A DNA stretch of 64,000 bases from an uncultured bacterium (GCA_947493945.1 CANLSR010000006.1:124001-188000); one strand, 5' to 3'. Shown: positions 30,299 to 39,448, numbered from the stretch's first letter. Notes: generated by a model from the sequence alone, not told the origin. A program made the numbers and translations.

Positions 30299-31150
30299 TC
30301 ACCCTAAGGGCGAAGCCGCTTCGCCAATTGCGCCCGTCGCGCGGCGGCGGGCAGCGCCCAGCCTGCGGCGCGCCCCGGCGACGGCGCGGTGGGCCGGGAG
30401 CAAGAGCCGGCGGACGTGGGCCCGCTTCGACAGGCGCCACCCCAGCCCCTCGGTCACGACGTCCCGGCACGGCGAGCACTGCCCGCACGGCTGGCCACGG
30501 TGGGGGGTGTGGCAAAACCACGTGAGGGCCATGAGGTCTACGAACCCGGCCTGACGGGCGGCCTCCTCCATGTCCTGCTTGGTGAGGTCGAGGAGGGGGA
30601 ACCGGAAGGGGAGGAACAGGCCCAGTGGGCCCTCTACGTCAGGCGGCAGGGTGTAGCCACCACCTACGGAGTCGGGGGCCGGCACGACGTGCCCGCCGAG
30701 GAAATCGAACGCGCCGGGGTGGACGGCCTTCTCGATGGAGAGGTCGAGCGGCCGGCCCCCGAGTCGCTGCCGGGCGTAGCCTGAGAGGTACTCGTACTGG
30801 AGCCCCATGCGACCCTGGGAGCGGAGTTGCCGGATCTGTCGCATGGAGACCGGGTCGGGGTCGAGGTCGTCCTCCGACGACTGGCGCACCGGGGCAAGGA
30901 GCGCGCCGCGCCCCCTCCGCTCGACCCCCTCGCGGATCGCCTCCATGGCGGCGACTTCGTAGGGGGAGCCCTCACGGACCGGCGCGATGACGTAGTGCGG
31001 CTGGACCGGGTGTCCGTGGTTGAACACGAGGTCGAGCACGCGGTAGGTAGAGTCCCAGCCGCCGGTCCAGAGGACGTCGACGGCCGCGCCGGCATCGGCG
31101 CAGGGGGGTGGGGCCGGAGACTGCGTCCCGGCCCGGTTCGGTTCTGACAT
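30299..31150 (-). CDS. QueC-like 7-cyano-7-deazaguanine synthase family protein
   Basis: The 283-residue protein has the PP-loop TGGWDS (residues 29-34; SGGxDS in QueC), which binds ATP in adenine nucleotide alpha hydrolases. Near residue 225 a cluster FCHTPHRGQPCGQCSPC has the exact C-x8-C-x2-C-x2-C zinc spacing of QueC. QueC makes preQ0 from carboxy-deazaguanine, but no queD, queE or queF is nearby, and the middle of the protein (YEYLSGYARQRLGGRPLDLSIEKAV) is not standard QueC wording. QueC relatives also occur in anti-phage (Qat, some CBASS) and natural-product loci. The ATG at 31150 starts MSEPNRAG. The C-terminal 45 residues are Arg/Ala-rich and end in a hairpin-coding repeat, so the native end may have been altered. 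Confidence 0.75.
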   Translation of the reverse strand: MSEPNRAGTQSPAPPPCADAGAAVDVLWTGGWDSTYRVLDLVFNHGHPVQPHYVIAPVREGSPYEVAAMEAIREGVERRGRGALLAPVRQSSEDDLDPDPVSMRQIRQLRSQGRMGLQYEYLSGYARQRLGGRPLDLSIEKAVHPGAFDFLGGHVVPAPDSVGGGYTLPPDVEGPLGLFLPFRFPLLDLTKQDMEEAARQAGFVDLMALTWFCHTPHRGQPCGQCSPCRDVVTEGLGWRLSKRAHVRRLLLPAHRAVAGARRRLGAARRRATGAIGEAASPLG

Positions 31151-31220
31151 GGTGTGAGCCTGTCGGTGAGAGTAGGGAGCCCGTGGGGCTAGAGCTTCTG
31201 GTTCGTCTCCAGAACAATAG

Positions 31221-31763
31221 CGACGATGCGGAGGTTCGGCGGCGTGGTCAGGACTTCCGGGCGAGGAGGAGAGGGCCAGCCGCGCCGAGCGCCGCCGCCA
31301 GCCCGTCCTCGCCGAGTCCGCCCTCGTCGACGCCTTCGAGCGCCGCGACCGCGCCGAGGACTCGTTCGCCGGCGGGGACCTCCCGGCCGACGTGTTCACG
31401 CGGATGTCGGCCCGGTGCGAGGTCGAGGTCGAGCGGCTGGAGGCCGAGGTCGGCGGGCTCCGCGGCCACGACGCGGGCGCCGAGATGGAGCGCGTGCGCC
31501 AGGCCACGGCCCTCATGACGGACCTCCGCGAGATCTGGGACCGGGCCGGCGAGGCGGGCGAGGAGGGGGCCGACGCGCAGGCCGCGCTGGCCGGTTCGAT
31601 CTACCCCGACGGGGCCGTGTTTTCGGAGGGGGCCTTTCGAACCGCCATCCCGAGCGGCCTTTTGTGGCTTCTCGCCGGCAAGAAGGCCGAAACAGAGACG
31701 GCCGGCCCCTCGGTGGGGGCCGGCCGTCCTGCTAGGTACGCCCGAGAGGATTCGAACCTCTGA
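31221..31763 (+). pseudogene. C-terminal remnant of a large serine recombinase
   Basis: The frame is open from 31221 to a stop at 31761. It reads a coiled-coil segment (LVDAFERRDRAEDSFAGGDLPADVF, RCEVEVERLEAEVGGL), then ALAGSIYPDGAVFSEGAFRT, which matches the last part of large serine recombinases. The N-terminal catalytic resolvase domain and zinc-ribbon region are missing: an in-frame stop lies at 31218 and no recombinase sequence is seen upstream. Towards the 3' end the frame runs through the tRNA terminator into the tRNA on the other strand, so the original stop is probably lost. It appears to be a decayed integrase at a tRNA insertion site. Confidence 0.65.
31698..31727 (-). terminator. 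Terminator of tRNA-Arg
   Basis: ACGGCCGGCCCC and GGGGCCGGCCGT form a perfect 12-bp stem with a 6-nt loop just past the 3' end of the tRNA. On the tRNA strand the stem is followed by TCTCTGTTT, a short T-rich run, as in intrinsic terminators. Confidence 0.8.
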
Positions 31764-31810
31764 CCTTTGGTACCGGAAACCAACGCTCTATCCAGCTGAG
31801 CTACGGGCGC
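31737..31810 (-). tRNA. tRNA-Arg (anticodon CCG)
   Basis: On the minus strand the sequence starts GCGCCCGTAGCTCAGC, has a D-arm, a 5-bp anticodon stem TTGGT/ACCAA around the loop TTCCGGT (anticodon CCG, reading CGG), a T-arm with GGTTCGAATCC, and an acceptor 3' strand CGGGCGT followed by discriminator A. The first acceptor pair is G-U. CCA is not fully encoded. Length is 74 nt. Confidence 0.95.
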
Positions 31811-32013
31811 GTGCTCAGCAAGATACGGCGGCTCCGGCCGGGCCGGTCTCTCAAGAGCACGTGAACGCCGCGCCGGCTCGCCGCGGCCGGCCCACGCCCG
31901 CCCCGCTGGCGGTCAGGGCCGGCCGGTGGCCGAAACGCCCGGAGGCTTCACATCGGCGGCACGGTGGGTTCGCGTGCGCGTCCGTTCTTGGGGCCCACGC
32001 TCCGCCGCCGCCT

Positions 32014-33345
32014 GTGCCCGTCCGCATCTCGTCCGTCCGCCCTGGATCGCTCGCCGCCGAGCTCGGCTGGGCGCCCGGCGACCAGATCCTGGCCGTCAAC
32101 GACGAGCCGGTCGAGGACGAGCTCGACTTCCGGTTCAAGACGTCCGAGGAGGCCCTGGCGCTCAAGGTGCGCAAGGGCGGGTCGCTGGTCGAGGAGGCCA
32201 TCGAGAAGGAGGCCGACGAGCCGCTGGGCGTGGACCTGGAGGAGTTCCGGATCAAGACCTGCGGCGACGACTGCGTGTTCTGCTTCGTGGACCAGAACCC
32301 GACCGGCCTCCGCGACACGCTGTACTTCCGCGACGGCGACTTCCGGATGTCGTTCCTCTACGGCAACTACATCACCGTCACCAACCTCCGCGACCGCGAC
32401 CTCGACCGGATCGTGGAGCAGCGGCTGAGCCCGCTCTACGTCTCCGTCCACTGCACCGACGACGACGTCCGCGCCCAGATGATGGGCCACCGGACGCTGC
32501 GCGACCGCCAGGGCGAGAAGCTGCGCTACTTCGCCGACCACGGCATCGAGCTCCACGCCCAGATCGTGCTCGTGCCCGGCCTCAACGACGGCGCCCAGCT
32601 GGTCCAGACCATCCTGGACCTCTACGACTTGCACGAGCAGCTCTACTCGGTCTCCATCGTGCCGGTCGGGCTCACCGCGCACCGCCAGTCGCTCCACGAC
32701 TTGCGCCCGGTCTCGCCCAGCGAGGCCCGCCAGCTGACGCGCCAGGTGGCCCGGTGGCAGTCGTTCTTCCGCGAGACCATCGGCCGCGGGTTCGTCTACC
32801 TGTCCGACGAGGTGTACCTGCTGGCCGGCCTCGACTTCCCCGACGAGGAGGCCTACGACGGCTACCCGCTGATGGAGAACGGGGTCGGGATGAGCCGCGA
32901 CTTCCTGGACGAGCTGGCCTTCCAGGCCGAGGAGTTCCCCGACGCGCTGGCGGCCCCGACGCGCGTCACCTTCGTCTCGGGTGAGCTGACGACGCCGCTG
33001 CTGGAGTCCCGCGTCAAGCCGGTGCTGGAGCGCGTCGGCGGGCTGGCGGTGGACGTGGTGGCGTGCCCCAACCTGCTCTTCGGCGAGGTCGTGACGGTGA
33101 GCGGGCTCCTCAACTTCAAGAGCTTCCTGGCCCGGCTCCGGCCGATGGCCGAGGCCGGCACGCTGGGCGACCTGGTGGTGCTGCCCCCGGACTCGGTCAA
33201 CTTCGAGGGCCTGTTCCTGGACAACCGCCCCGGCCAGATGACGCCCGGCGACCTGAGTGCGGCGCTGGGCGGCGTGGACGTGGTGGTGTTCGACGGCGAC
33301 TGGGGCGGCCTGGTCGAGGGCCTGGCCGACGCGGCCCCGGCCTAG
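32014..33345 (+). CDS. DUF512 family PDZ/radical-SAM-like protein
   Basis: The 443-residue protein begins with a PDZ-like domain (VRISSVRPGSLAAELGWAPGDQILAVNDEPV), then a segment with a Cys cluster KTCGDDCVFCFVDQNP of the CxxxCxxC type seen in radical-SAM-like DUF512 proteins. It continues with family wording (FRMSFLYGNYITVTNL, SPLYVSVHCTDDDVR, QIVLVPGLNDG, VACPNLLFG). The function of the family is not established; members are widespread and often near ribosome-assembly GTPase genes in other phyla. I chose the GTG at 32014, where the PDZ domain starts; an upstream in-frame start at 31861 would add a low-complexity extension. Confidence 0.85.
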   Translation: MPVRISSVRPGSLAAELGWAPGDQILAVNDEPVEDELDFRFKTSEEALALKVRKGGSLVEEAIEKEADEPLGVDLEEFRIKTCGDDCVFCFVDQNPTGLRDTLYFRDGDFRMSFLYGNYITVTNLRDRDLDRIVEQRLSPLYVSVHCTDDDVRAQMMGHRTLRDRQGEKLRYFADHGIELHAQIVLVPGLNDGAQLVQTILDLYDLHEQLYSVSIVPVGLTAHRQSLHDLRPVSPSEARQLTRQVARWQSFFRETIGRGFVYLSDEVYLLAGLDFPDEEAYDGYPLMENGVGMSRDFLDELAFQAEEFPDALAAPTRVTFVSGELTTPLLESRVKPVLERVGGLAVDVVACPNLLFGEVVTVSGLLNFKSFLARLRPMAEAGTLGDLVVLPPDSVNFEGLFLDNRPGQMTPGDLSAALGGVDVVVFDGDWGGLVEGLADAAPA

Positions 33346-33627
33346 CGCGCCCCGCGCTCGCCGGCAACCGTCGCCAGCGGGGCGGCGGCGCGTGAACGGG
33401 AGGGGCGGGGGCCGTCAGGATTCGGCCAAGAGAAGCGCTTCCGGTGCTCGGGAAGGTGCGAACGCGCCGGGCGCCACCGTCTGAACCTCTAGCTTCCCCC
33501 GGTCGGGCCCAGCGCCACCGTGCGCCCCTGCCCCGACCGGACCCGCAGAGGGCCCAGGCCGAGGCCGGGGCCTCCCTACGCCCGCGCCTGACCGCGCCGT
33601 GGCCCCCGACCGCCAGCCGCCGACCGC

Positions 33628-35157
33628 TTGAACATCAGCTCCATCTTCGGAGACCGCCGCTACGGCATCTCCCTGCCGTCCGCCCGCACCTTCAAGGAGG
33701 AGTGGTTCTCCAACGTCCGCGCCGACCTGCTGGCGGGCGTCGTGGTCGCGCTGGCGCTGATCCCCGAGGCCATCGCGTTCTCGATCATCGCCGGCGTCGA
33801 CCCTAAGGTGGGCCTCTACGCCTCGTTCTCCATCGCCGTCACGACGGCGTTCGTGGGCGGCCGGCCGGGCATGATCTCGGCGGCGACGGGCGCCATGGCC
33901 CTCGTCATGATCACGCTCGTGCGCGACCACGGGCTGGACTACCTGTTCGCGGCGACGCTGCTCACCGGCGTCATCCAGATCGTGTTCGGGCTGTTCCGCC
34001 TGGGCCGCTACATGAAGTTCGTGCCGCGCTCGGTGATGACCGGGTTCGTGAACGCGCTCGCCATCCTGATCTTCATGGCTCAACTGCCGCTGTTCGTGGG
34101 CGCCGGCTGGGAGATGTACGCCGTCGTCGCGGCCGCGCTGGCGGTGATCTACCTCCTGCCGCGCGTGACCAACGTCGTGCCGTCGCCCCTGGTGGCCATC
34201 GTCGGGCTGACCGTCGTGACGCTGTTCACCGGCGGCGGGCTGATGCGCGTCGGCGACATGGGCGAGTTGCCGACGGCGCTGCCGCCGTTCGGGCTGCCGT
34301 CGGTGCCGCTGAACCTGGAGACGTTTCAGATCATCCTGCCCGTGGCGCTGGCGCTCGCGATGGTCGGGCTGATCGAGTCGCTGCTGACGGCGTCCATCGT
34401 GGACGAGATGACGGACACGACGTCCGACAAGGACCGCGAGAGCCGCGGCCAGGGCATCGCCAACATCGTGTCGGGGATGTTCGGCGGAATGGCTGGCTGC
34501 GCCATGATCGGGCAGTCGGTGATCAACGTGACCTCGGGCGGGCGCGGGCGACTGTCCACGTTCGCCGCCGGCGCCTTCCTGTTGTTCTTCATCCTGGTCC
34601 TGGCCGACTGGCTGGTGCTGATCCCGATGGGCGCGCTCGTGGCCGTCATGTTCATGGTGTCGATCGGCACCTTCGATTGGTCGTCGATCTCGGACATGCG
34701 GACGATGCCGGTGACCGAGACGCTGGTGATGGTCGTGACCGTCGGGACGGTCGTGTTTACGCACAACCTGGCCTTGGGCGTCTCGGTCGGCATCGTGCTC
34801 TCGGCGCTCTTGTTCGCCCGCCAGGTGGCCGACGTGGCCTCGATGCAGGACACGCTCTCGGACGACGGCCGGACGCGGACCTACACCGTCAAGGGCAACC
34901 TGTTTTTCGTGACCGTCACCGGCTTCCTCGACCACTTCGACTTTAGCGACGACGTGGACCGGGTGGTCCTGGACCTCAGCCGCGCCCACGTCTGGGACGC
35001 CTCGGCCGTCGGCGCCATCGACAAGGCCGTGCTCCGCTACCGCCAGCGCGGCGTCGAGATGGAGGTGGTCGGGATGAACCGGCACACCGAGGCGCTGGTG
35101 GACCGCGTGGCCGTCCACGACAAGTCGGACGCGCTGGCGGTGGCCGGCGGGCACTGA
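33628..35157 (+). CDS. SulP family anion transporter with STAS domain
   Basis: The 509-residue membrane protein has the SulP N-terminal pattern ([38 protein letters not shown]), about ten to fourteen hydrophobic helices, and a C-terminal STAS domain from about residue 420 ([23 protein letters not shown]). SulP proteins move sulfate, bicarbonate or other anions with Na+ or H+; the substrate cannot be read from sequence. Translation appears to begin at TTG 33628 ([12 protein letters not shown]), since no ATG or GTG fits the conserved start. About 280 bp of gene-free DNA precedes it. Confidence 0.9.
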   Translation: MNISSIFGDRRYGISLPSARTFKEEWFSNVRADLLAGVVVALALIPEAIAFSIIAGVDPKVGLYASFSIAVTTAFVGGRPGMISAATGAMALVMITLVRDHGLDYLFAATLLTGVIQIVFGLFRLGRYMKFVPRSVMTGFVNALAILIFMAQLPLFVGAGWEMYAVVAAALAVIYLLPRVTNVVPSPLVAIVGLTVVTLFTGGGLMRVGDMGELPTALPPFGLPSVPLNLETFQIILPVALALAMVGLIESLLTASIVDEMTDTTSDKDRESRGQGIANIVSGMFGGMAGCAMIGQSVINVTSGGRGRLSTFAAGAFLLFFILVLADWLVLIPMGALVAVMFMVSIGTFDWSSISDMRTMPVTETLVMVVTVGTVVFTHNLALGVSVGIVLSALLFARQVADVASMQDTLSDDGRTRTYTVKGNLFFVTVTGFLDHFDFSDDVDRVVLDLSRAHVWDASAVGAIDKAVLRYRQRGVEMEVVGMNRHTEALVDRVAVHDKSDALAVAGGH

Positions 35158-35197
35158 CCGCGCGGGGCTAGCTTCCGGCGTCCGACCCCGGCCCCCG

Positions 35198-36307
35198 GTG
35201 CCGCCCGTGCCCGCCCCCCCGCCGCTCTCCACGACCCCGCCGCCGGTCCTCGCGGCCCCCGCCGCGCCGGCGCCGGTCGCCAGCGGCGAGAGCCTGCGGG
35301 TGTCCCGAGGCCCGGCCGTGCTCTCGGTCGTGCTGAGCCTGGCGGTGATGGTCGGGATCGGCGTCTGGACCTACGACCCCGCCGCGCTGGCGGCCTTCGC
35401 GCGCGACGTGCGGCCGGGGTGGTTGGTGGCGGCGCTCGCCACCGTCGCCGGCCGCGTGGTGTTCGGGGCGTGGCGGCTGCGTCACTTTTCGGGCGGCCAG
35501 ATCGGGTGGCGCGACGGGCTCAAGGACCAGGTCGTGTGGGACTTTTTCGCCTACGTCACGCCGTCGACGGTGGGCGGCGGGCCGATCCTGCCCGTCTTTA
35601 TCGCCCGGGACCGCCAGCTCCCGCTGGGCGAGGCCACGTCGGTGGTGCTGTTCGCGATGCTCGTCGACCAGCTGTGGTTTGCCGCGACGGTGCCCGTGCT
35701 GTGGGCCTCGGCCCACTGGCTCGACGTGTTCCCCGAGTCGCTGGGCGCCTTGGGCACCGGGGCGCTGGCGGCGTTCCTGGGCGGCTACCTCGTTTGGGTC
35801 CTGGCGCTGGCGTACGGGACGCTGGTGCGGCCCGACCGGCTCGCCGCCGTCGTCGGGTGGACGTTCCGCCTGCCGTTGCTGCGGCGGTTCCGAGACAAGG
35901 CGGTCCAGACGATGGGGGAGATGGAGGGCCGCTCGCGCGTGCTCCGGTCCCAACCGGCGCGGTTCTACGTCAAGGGCGCCGCGATCTCGCTCGTGCCGTG
36001 GCTGTGCCGCTACGGGCTCGTCGTGTGCGTGCTGGCCAGCGTGGTCCCCGACCTCGACGCCGCGCTCGTGTTCGCCCGCTCGGCGGCGATGCAACTGGGC
36101 GCGCTCGCCGTCCCGACGCCGGGCGGCGCCGGCGGCGTCGAGGCGCTGTACGTTCTGTTCTTGGGGCCGCCGCTCCAGCCCCAGGCCTTGGTCGCGCCGA
36201 CGCTGCTCGTGTGGCGCCTGCTGAGCTTCTACGCCTTCATCGCCGCTGGCGCCGGGCTCGTCGCCCGCCACCTCCGCCAGCGGCCCGTCGCCCGCGCGCA
36301 TGACTAA
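35198..36307 (+). CDS. Lysylphosphatidylglycerol synthase TM-region family protein
   Basis: The 369-residue inner-membrane protein has about eight hydrophobic segments and the family motifs FAYVTPSTVGGGPILPVFIARD and AVPTPGGAGGVEALYVLFL. This UPF0104/YbhN-type family includes the flippase part of MprF; stand-alone members are often suspected lipid or lipid-linked transporters. It starts at GTG 35198 with a proline-rich N-terminus of about 30 residues. Its last 8 bp overlap the CDP-alcohol transferase gene, so the two are co-translated. That neighbour and the inositol genes suggest a role with a phosphodiester lipid product. Confidence 0.85.
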   Translation: MPPVPAPPPLSTTPPPVLAAPAAPAPVASGESLRVSRGPAVLSVVLSLAVMVGIGVWTYDPAALAAFARDVRPGWLVAALATVAGRVVFGAWRLRHFSGGQIGWRDGLKDQVVWDFFAYVTPSTVGGGPILPVFIARDRQLPLGEATSVVLFAMLVDQLWFAATVPVLWASAHWLDVFPESLGALGTGALAAFLGGYLVWVLALAYGTLVRPDRLAAVVGWTFRLPLLRRFRDKAVQTMGEMEGRSRVLRSQPARFYVKGAAISLVPWLCRYGLVVCVLASVVPDLDAALVFARSAAMQLGALAVPTPGGAGGVEALYVLFLGPPLQPQALVAPTLLVWRLLSFYAFIAAGAGLVARHLRQRPVARAHD

Positions 36308-37220
36308 ACCGACCGAGTCCGTCAAGCGGACGAGCGAGATCGAGGAGGTGTCCAACCGCTTGGTCATCCACCCCATCAGCCGGGCGCTGGTGACGGTGCT
36401 CGCGCGGCGGGGCGTCTCGCCCAACGCCGTCTCGCTCGCCGGGCTGGCGCTGGGGGCCGGCGCGGCGCTGGCCTACCTCGACTACGCCCAGTGGCCGATG
36501 GTGCTGTTGGGCTTCGTGCTCATGGTCGGCTGGCACGTGATGGACGGCGCCGACGGCCAGTTGGCGCGGCTGACGGGCCGGACGTCCGAGATCGGCAAGG
36601 CGCTCGACGGGCTGGCCGACCACGGCACGTTCGTGCTGGTCTACCTCGCGCTGGCCGTCGCGGCGGCCCAGGCCGAGGGAAGCTGGGTGTGGATCTGGGC
36701 CGTCGCCGCCGGCCTCAGCCACGCCGTCCAGGCCAGCACGTACGAGGCCCAGCGCTACGCCTACGACTACTGGGCGCAGGGGAAGGAGTCCGGCCGGGTG
36801 CTGACGCCGGACGAGTTCCGGGCCGAGGCGTCCGGTGCGACGGGCGCCGCGTGGGCCCTGGGCCAGCTCCAGCTCCTCTACCTCACCGTCCAGGACCGCA
36901 CCGGCGCCGGCGCCGGCCCCGTCCACGACGCGCTGGCGGAGGCGGCCCGCCAGCGGGGCCGGGCGTTCGTGGCGGCGGCGTACCGCGCCACCCACCTCGC
37001 CGGCGTCCGCCGCTGGAACGTGCTCAGCTCCAACGTCCGGACGGTCGCCATCGCGGTGGCGTGCCTGGCGGGGAGTCCGGTCTACTTTTTCGCCTTCGAG
37101 GCCGTGGTCCTCAACCTCGCGTTCGTGGCGCTCCTCGGGATGACCCGCCGCAACGACCGGGCGCTGCTGGCCCGCCTGGACGGGCCGGCGGTAGACGTGG
37201 GCGACGCGAGGGCCGCCTAG
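36300..37220 (+). CDS. CDP-alcohol phosphatidyltransferase family protein
   Basis: The 306-residue membrane protein carries the CDP-alcohol motif DGQLARLTGRTSEIGKALD continuing GLAD (DGx2ARx8Gx3Dx3D), with the metal-binding acidic residues intact. The enzyme transfers a phospho-alcohol from a CDP-linked donor to an acceptor hydroxyl. The inositol-1-phosphate synthase and nucleotidyltransferase genes just downstream suggest that inositol phosphate or CDP-inositol is a substrate. A stretch of about 70 residues in the middle (YDYWAQGKESGRVLTPDEFRAEA) is unusually long for simple Pgs-type enzymes. The gene overlaps its upstream neighbour by 8 bp. Confidence 0.88.
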   Translation: MTKPTESVKRTSEIEEVSNRLVIHPISRALVTVLARRGVSPNAVSLAGLALGAGAALAYLDYAQWPMVLLGFVLMVGWHVMDGADGQLARLTGRTSEIGKALDGLADHGTFVLVYLALAVAAAQAEGSWVWIWAVAAGLSHAVQASTYEAQRYAYDYWAQGKESGRVLTPDEFRAEASGATGAAWALGQLQLLYLTVQDRTGAGAGPVHDALAEAARQRGRAFVAAAYRATHLAGVRRWNVLSSNVRTVAIAVACLAGSPVYFFAFEAVVLNLAFVALLGMTRRNDRALLARLDGPAVDVGDARAA

Positions 37221-37334
37221 GCCGGGACGGGAGCCGCGCCGCCGGTGCTCTCAGGATCTCCCCGAACCGCCCGGTCTCCCGGCGGCGTCCCCAGCGTAGG
37301 TTAACGGTCCCGCAACCGCTCTCAGGTCCACACT

Positions 37335-38666
37335 ATGCCCGGTCCCGCCGTCACCCCTCACGACGGAAAGCTCCTCGTGCTCACGCCCGGAATGGGGGCC
37401 GTCTCGACCACCTTCATGGCCGGCGTCGAGCTGATCCGGCGCGGCGGCGCCAAGCCCATCGGCTCGCTGTCCCAGATGCAGACGATCCGGCTGGGCGCGC
37501 GCTCCGAGAACCGGACGCCGCTCATCCGCGACTTCTGCGACATCGCCCCGCTGGCGGACCTGGAGTTCGGCGGCTGGGACGTCCACGAGGCCGACGCCTA
37601 CGACGCCGCGGTCCACGCCGGCGTGATCGACGCGCACGAGCTGGCGCCGGCCGAGGACTTTCTGCGCACCATCCAGCCGATGACGGCCGCCTTCGACCAG
37701 GCCTACGTCAAGCGCCTGAGCGGGCCGAACGTCAAGGAGGGCGGGACCAAAAAGGACCTGGCCGAAGCGCTGCGCCAGGACATCCGCGACCGCATGGCCG
37801 AGACCGGCGCGAGCCGGGCGGTCATGGTGTGGTGCGGCTCGACGGAGGTCTACCTCCGCCCGTCGGCGTGCCACGCGTCCATCGAGGCCTTCGAGCAAGG
37901 GCTGGCCGACGACGACCCGGCCATCGCGCCGTCCCAGCTCTACGCCTACGCGGCCATCATGGAGGGCGTGCCCTACGCCAACGGCGCCCCCAACCTGTCG
38001 GCCGACGTGCCGGCGCTGGAGCAGCTCGCCGAGCAGAAGGGCGTGCCCCTGGCCGGCAAGGACTTCAAGACGGGCCAGACGCTCATGAAGACGATGCTCG
38101 CGCCCGGCTTCAAGGCGCGGATGCTGGGCGTCGGCGGCTGGTTCTCGACCAACATCCTGGGCAACCGCGACGGCGAGATCCTGGACGACGCCGACAGCTT
38201 CAAGGCCAAGGAGGTCACCAAGACCGGCGTGCTGGACGCGATCCTGCAGCCGGAGACCTACCCGGACCTGTATGAGGACCTCTACCACAAGGTCCGCATC
38301 AACTACTACCCGCCGCGCGGCGACGCCAAGGAGGGCTGGGACAACATCGACATCTTCGGCTGGCTGGGCTACAAGATGCAGATCAAGGTCGACTTCCTGT
38401 GCCGGGACTCGATCCTGGCCGCGCCCATCGTCCTGGACCTGGCGCTGTTCCTGGACCTGGCCTCGCGTGCCGGGCGCTCCGGCGTCCAGGAGTGGCTCTC
38501 GTTCTACTTTAAGAGCCCCCACGTCGAGGAGGGCCACGTGCCGGAGCACGACCTGTTTATCCAGCACGTGCGCCTCAAAAACACGCTGCGTGTGATCATG
38601 GGCGAGGAGCCGCTGACGCACCTGTCGGAGGACGACGAGGAGCACGTCCACGTCGAGGTCGAGTGA
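37335..38666 (+). CDS. ino1: Inositol-1-phosphate synthase (MIPS)
   Basis: The 443-residue protein converts glucose 6-phosphate to 1L-myo-inositol 1-phosphate with bound NAD. Family features visible are LVLTPGMGAVSTTFMAGVELI (NAD loop), GGTKKDLAEALRQDIRD, DFKTGQTLMKTMLAPGFKAR with the catalytic lysines, GWFSTNILGNRDGEIL, and DNIDIFGWLGYKMQIKVDFLCRDS. It lies between the CDP-alcohol transferase and the nucleotidyltransferase, and its stop overlaps the next start (GTGA). Such clusters make inositol phospholipids or inositol phosphodiesters. Confidence 0.93.
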   Translation: MPGPAVTPHDGKLLVLTPGMGAVSTTFMAGVELIRRGGAKPIGSLSQMQTIRLGARSENRTPLIRDFCDIAPLADLEFGGWDVHEADAYDAAVHAGVIDAHELAPAEDFLRTIQPMTAAFDQAYVKRLSGPNVKEGGTKKDLAEALRQDIRDRMAETGASRAVMVWCGSTEVYLRPSACHASIEAFEQGLADDDPAIAPSQLYAYAAIMEGVPYANGAPNLSADVPALEQLAEQKGVPLAGKDFKTGQTLMKTMLAPGFKARMLGVGGWFSTNILGNRDGEILDDADSFKAKEVTKTGVLDAILQPETYPDLYEDLYHKVRINYYPPRGDAKEGWDNIDIFGWLGYKMQIKVDFLCRDSILAAPIVLDLALFLDLASRAGRSGVQEWLSFYFKSPHVEEGHVPEHDLFIQHVRLKNTLRVIMGEEPLTHLSEDDEEHVHVEVE

Positions 38667-39448
38667 CGGCCGAGGCCCCCGGCTCGCCCGCGCGCGCCGC
38701 CAGCGGCCCGGCCCGGACGGGCGTGGTGCTGGCGGCCGGCTTCGGCTCCCGGCTGGCGGGCGTCGTCGACGAGACGGACCTGAAGCCGCTGACGCCGGTC
38801 GCCGGCCGGCCGCTCATCGTGCGGACGCTGGAGGGCCTGGAGCGTGCCGGATGCGACCGCGTCGTGGTCGTACTGGGCTATCAGCCCGACGCCATGCGCG
38901 ACGGCATCGAGGCGGCGTACGACGGTCCGTTGGACCTGGTGTTCGTCGTCAACGAGCGCTACGAGCTGAGCAACGGCGTGTCGGTGCTGGCCGCGCGCGA
39001 GCACCTCGCCCCGGACGGCGGGGCGGCCGGCCCGTTCGTGCTGACGATGGCCGACCACGTGATCGGCGACGAGGTCATGGACCTGGCGCGTGTCCACACG
39101 CCGGACCCGGACGGCGCGACGCTGCTCGTGGACGCCAAGCTGGCGACGATCTTCGACATGGACGACGCCACCAAGGCTCGCGTCGAGAGCGGCCGGATCG
39201 TAGCCATCGGCAAAGAGCTAGACGCGTTCGACGCCGTCGACACCGGCGTTTTTGTCTGCACCGACGCCCTGCTCGACGCGCTGGCGGCCGTCGAGGCCGA
39301 GACCGGCGACGCGTCGCTGTCCGACGGCGTCCGCCAGCTGGCCCAGGCGGGGCGGATGCGGGCGCTCGACATCGGCGACGGGTGGTGGCAGGACGTGGAC
39401 ACACCCGAGATGCTCGCCCAGGCCGAGGCCGTCCTGACCGCCCGCTGA
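38663..39448 (+). CDS. Sugar/inositol-phosphate nucleotidyltransferase
   Basis: The 261-residue protein has the nucleotidyltransferase start GVVLAAGFGSRL, then DLKPLTPVAGRPLIVRTLEGL, and an Asp-containing metal site in VLTMADHVI. The layout resembles the inositol-1-phosphate cytidylyltransferase (IPCT) domain of the di-myo-inositol-phosphate pathway; sugar-phosphate nucleotidyltransferases share the fold. The GTG at 38663 overlaps the stop of the inositol-phosphate synthase gene (GTGA). With MIPS and the CDP-alcohol transferase it could supply CDP-inositol for a phosphodiester product. Confidence 0.8.
   Translation: MTAEAPGSPARAASGPARTGVVLAAGFGSRLAGVVDETDLKPLTPVAGRPLIVRTLEGLERAGCDRVVVVLGYQPDAMRDGIEAAYDGPLDLVFVVNERYELSNGVSVLAAREHLAPDGGAAGPFVLTMADHVIGDEVMDLARVHTPDPDGATLLVDAKLATIFDMDDATKARVESGRIVAIGKELDAFDAVDTGVFVCTDALLDALAAVEAETGDASLSDGVRQLAQAGRMRALDIGDGWWQDVDTPEMLAQAEAVLTAR

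Noticed and set aside
36491-38275. Long plus-strand frame across the CDP-alcohol transferase and inositol-phosphate synthase genes
   Set aside because: It is a shifted reading of two confident genes, made of Arg/Gly/Pro runs, with no domain.
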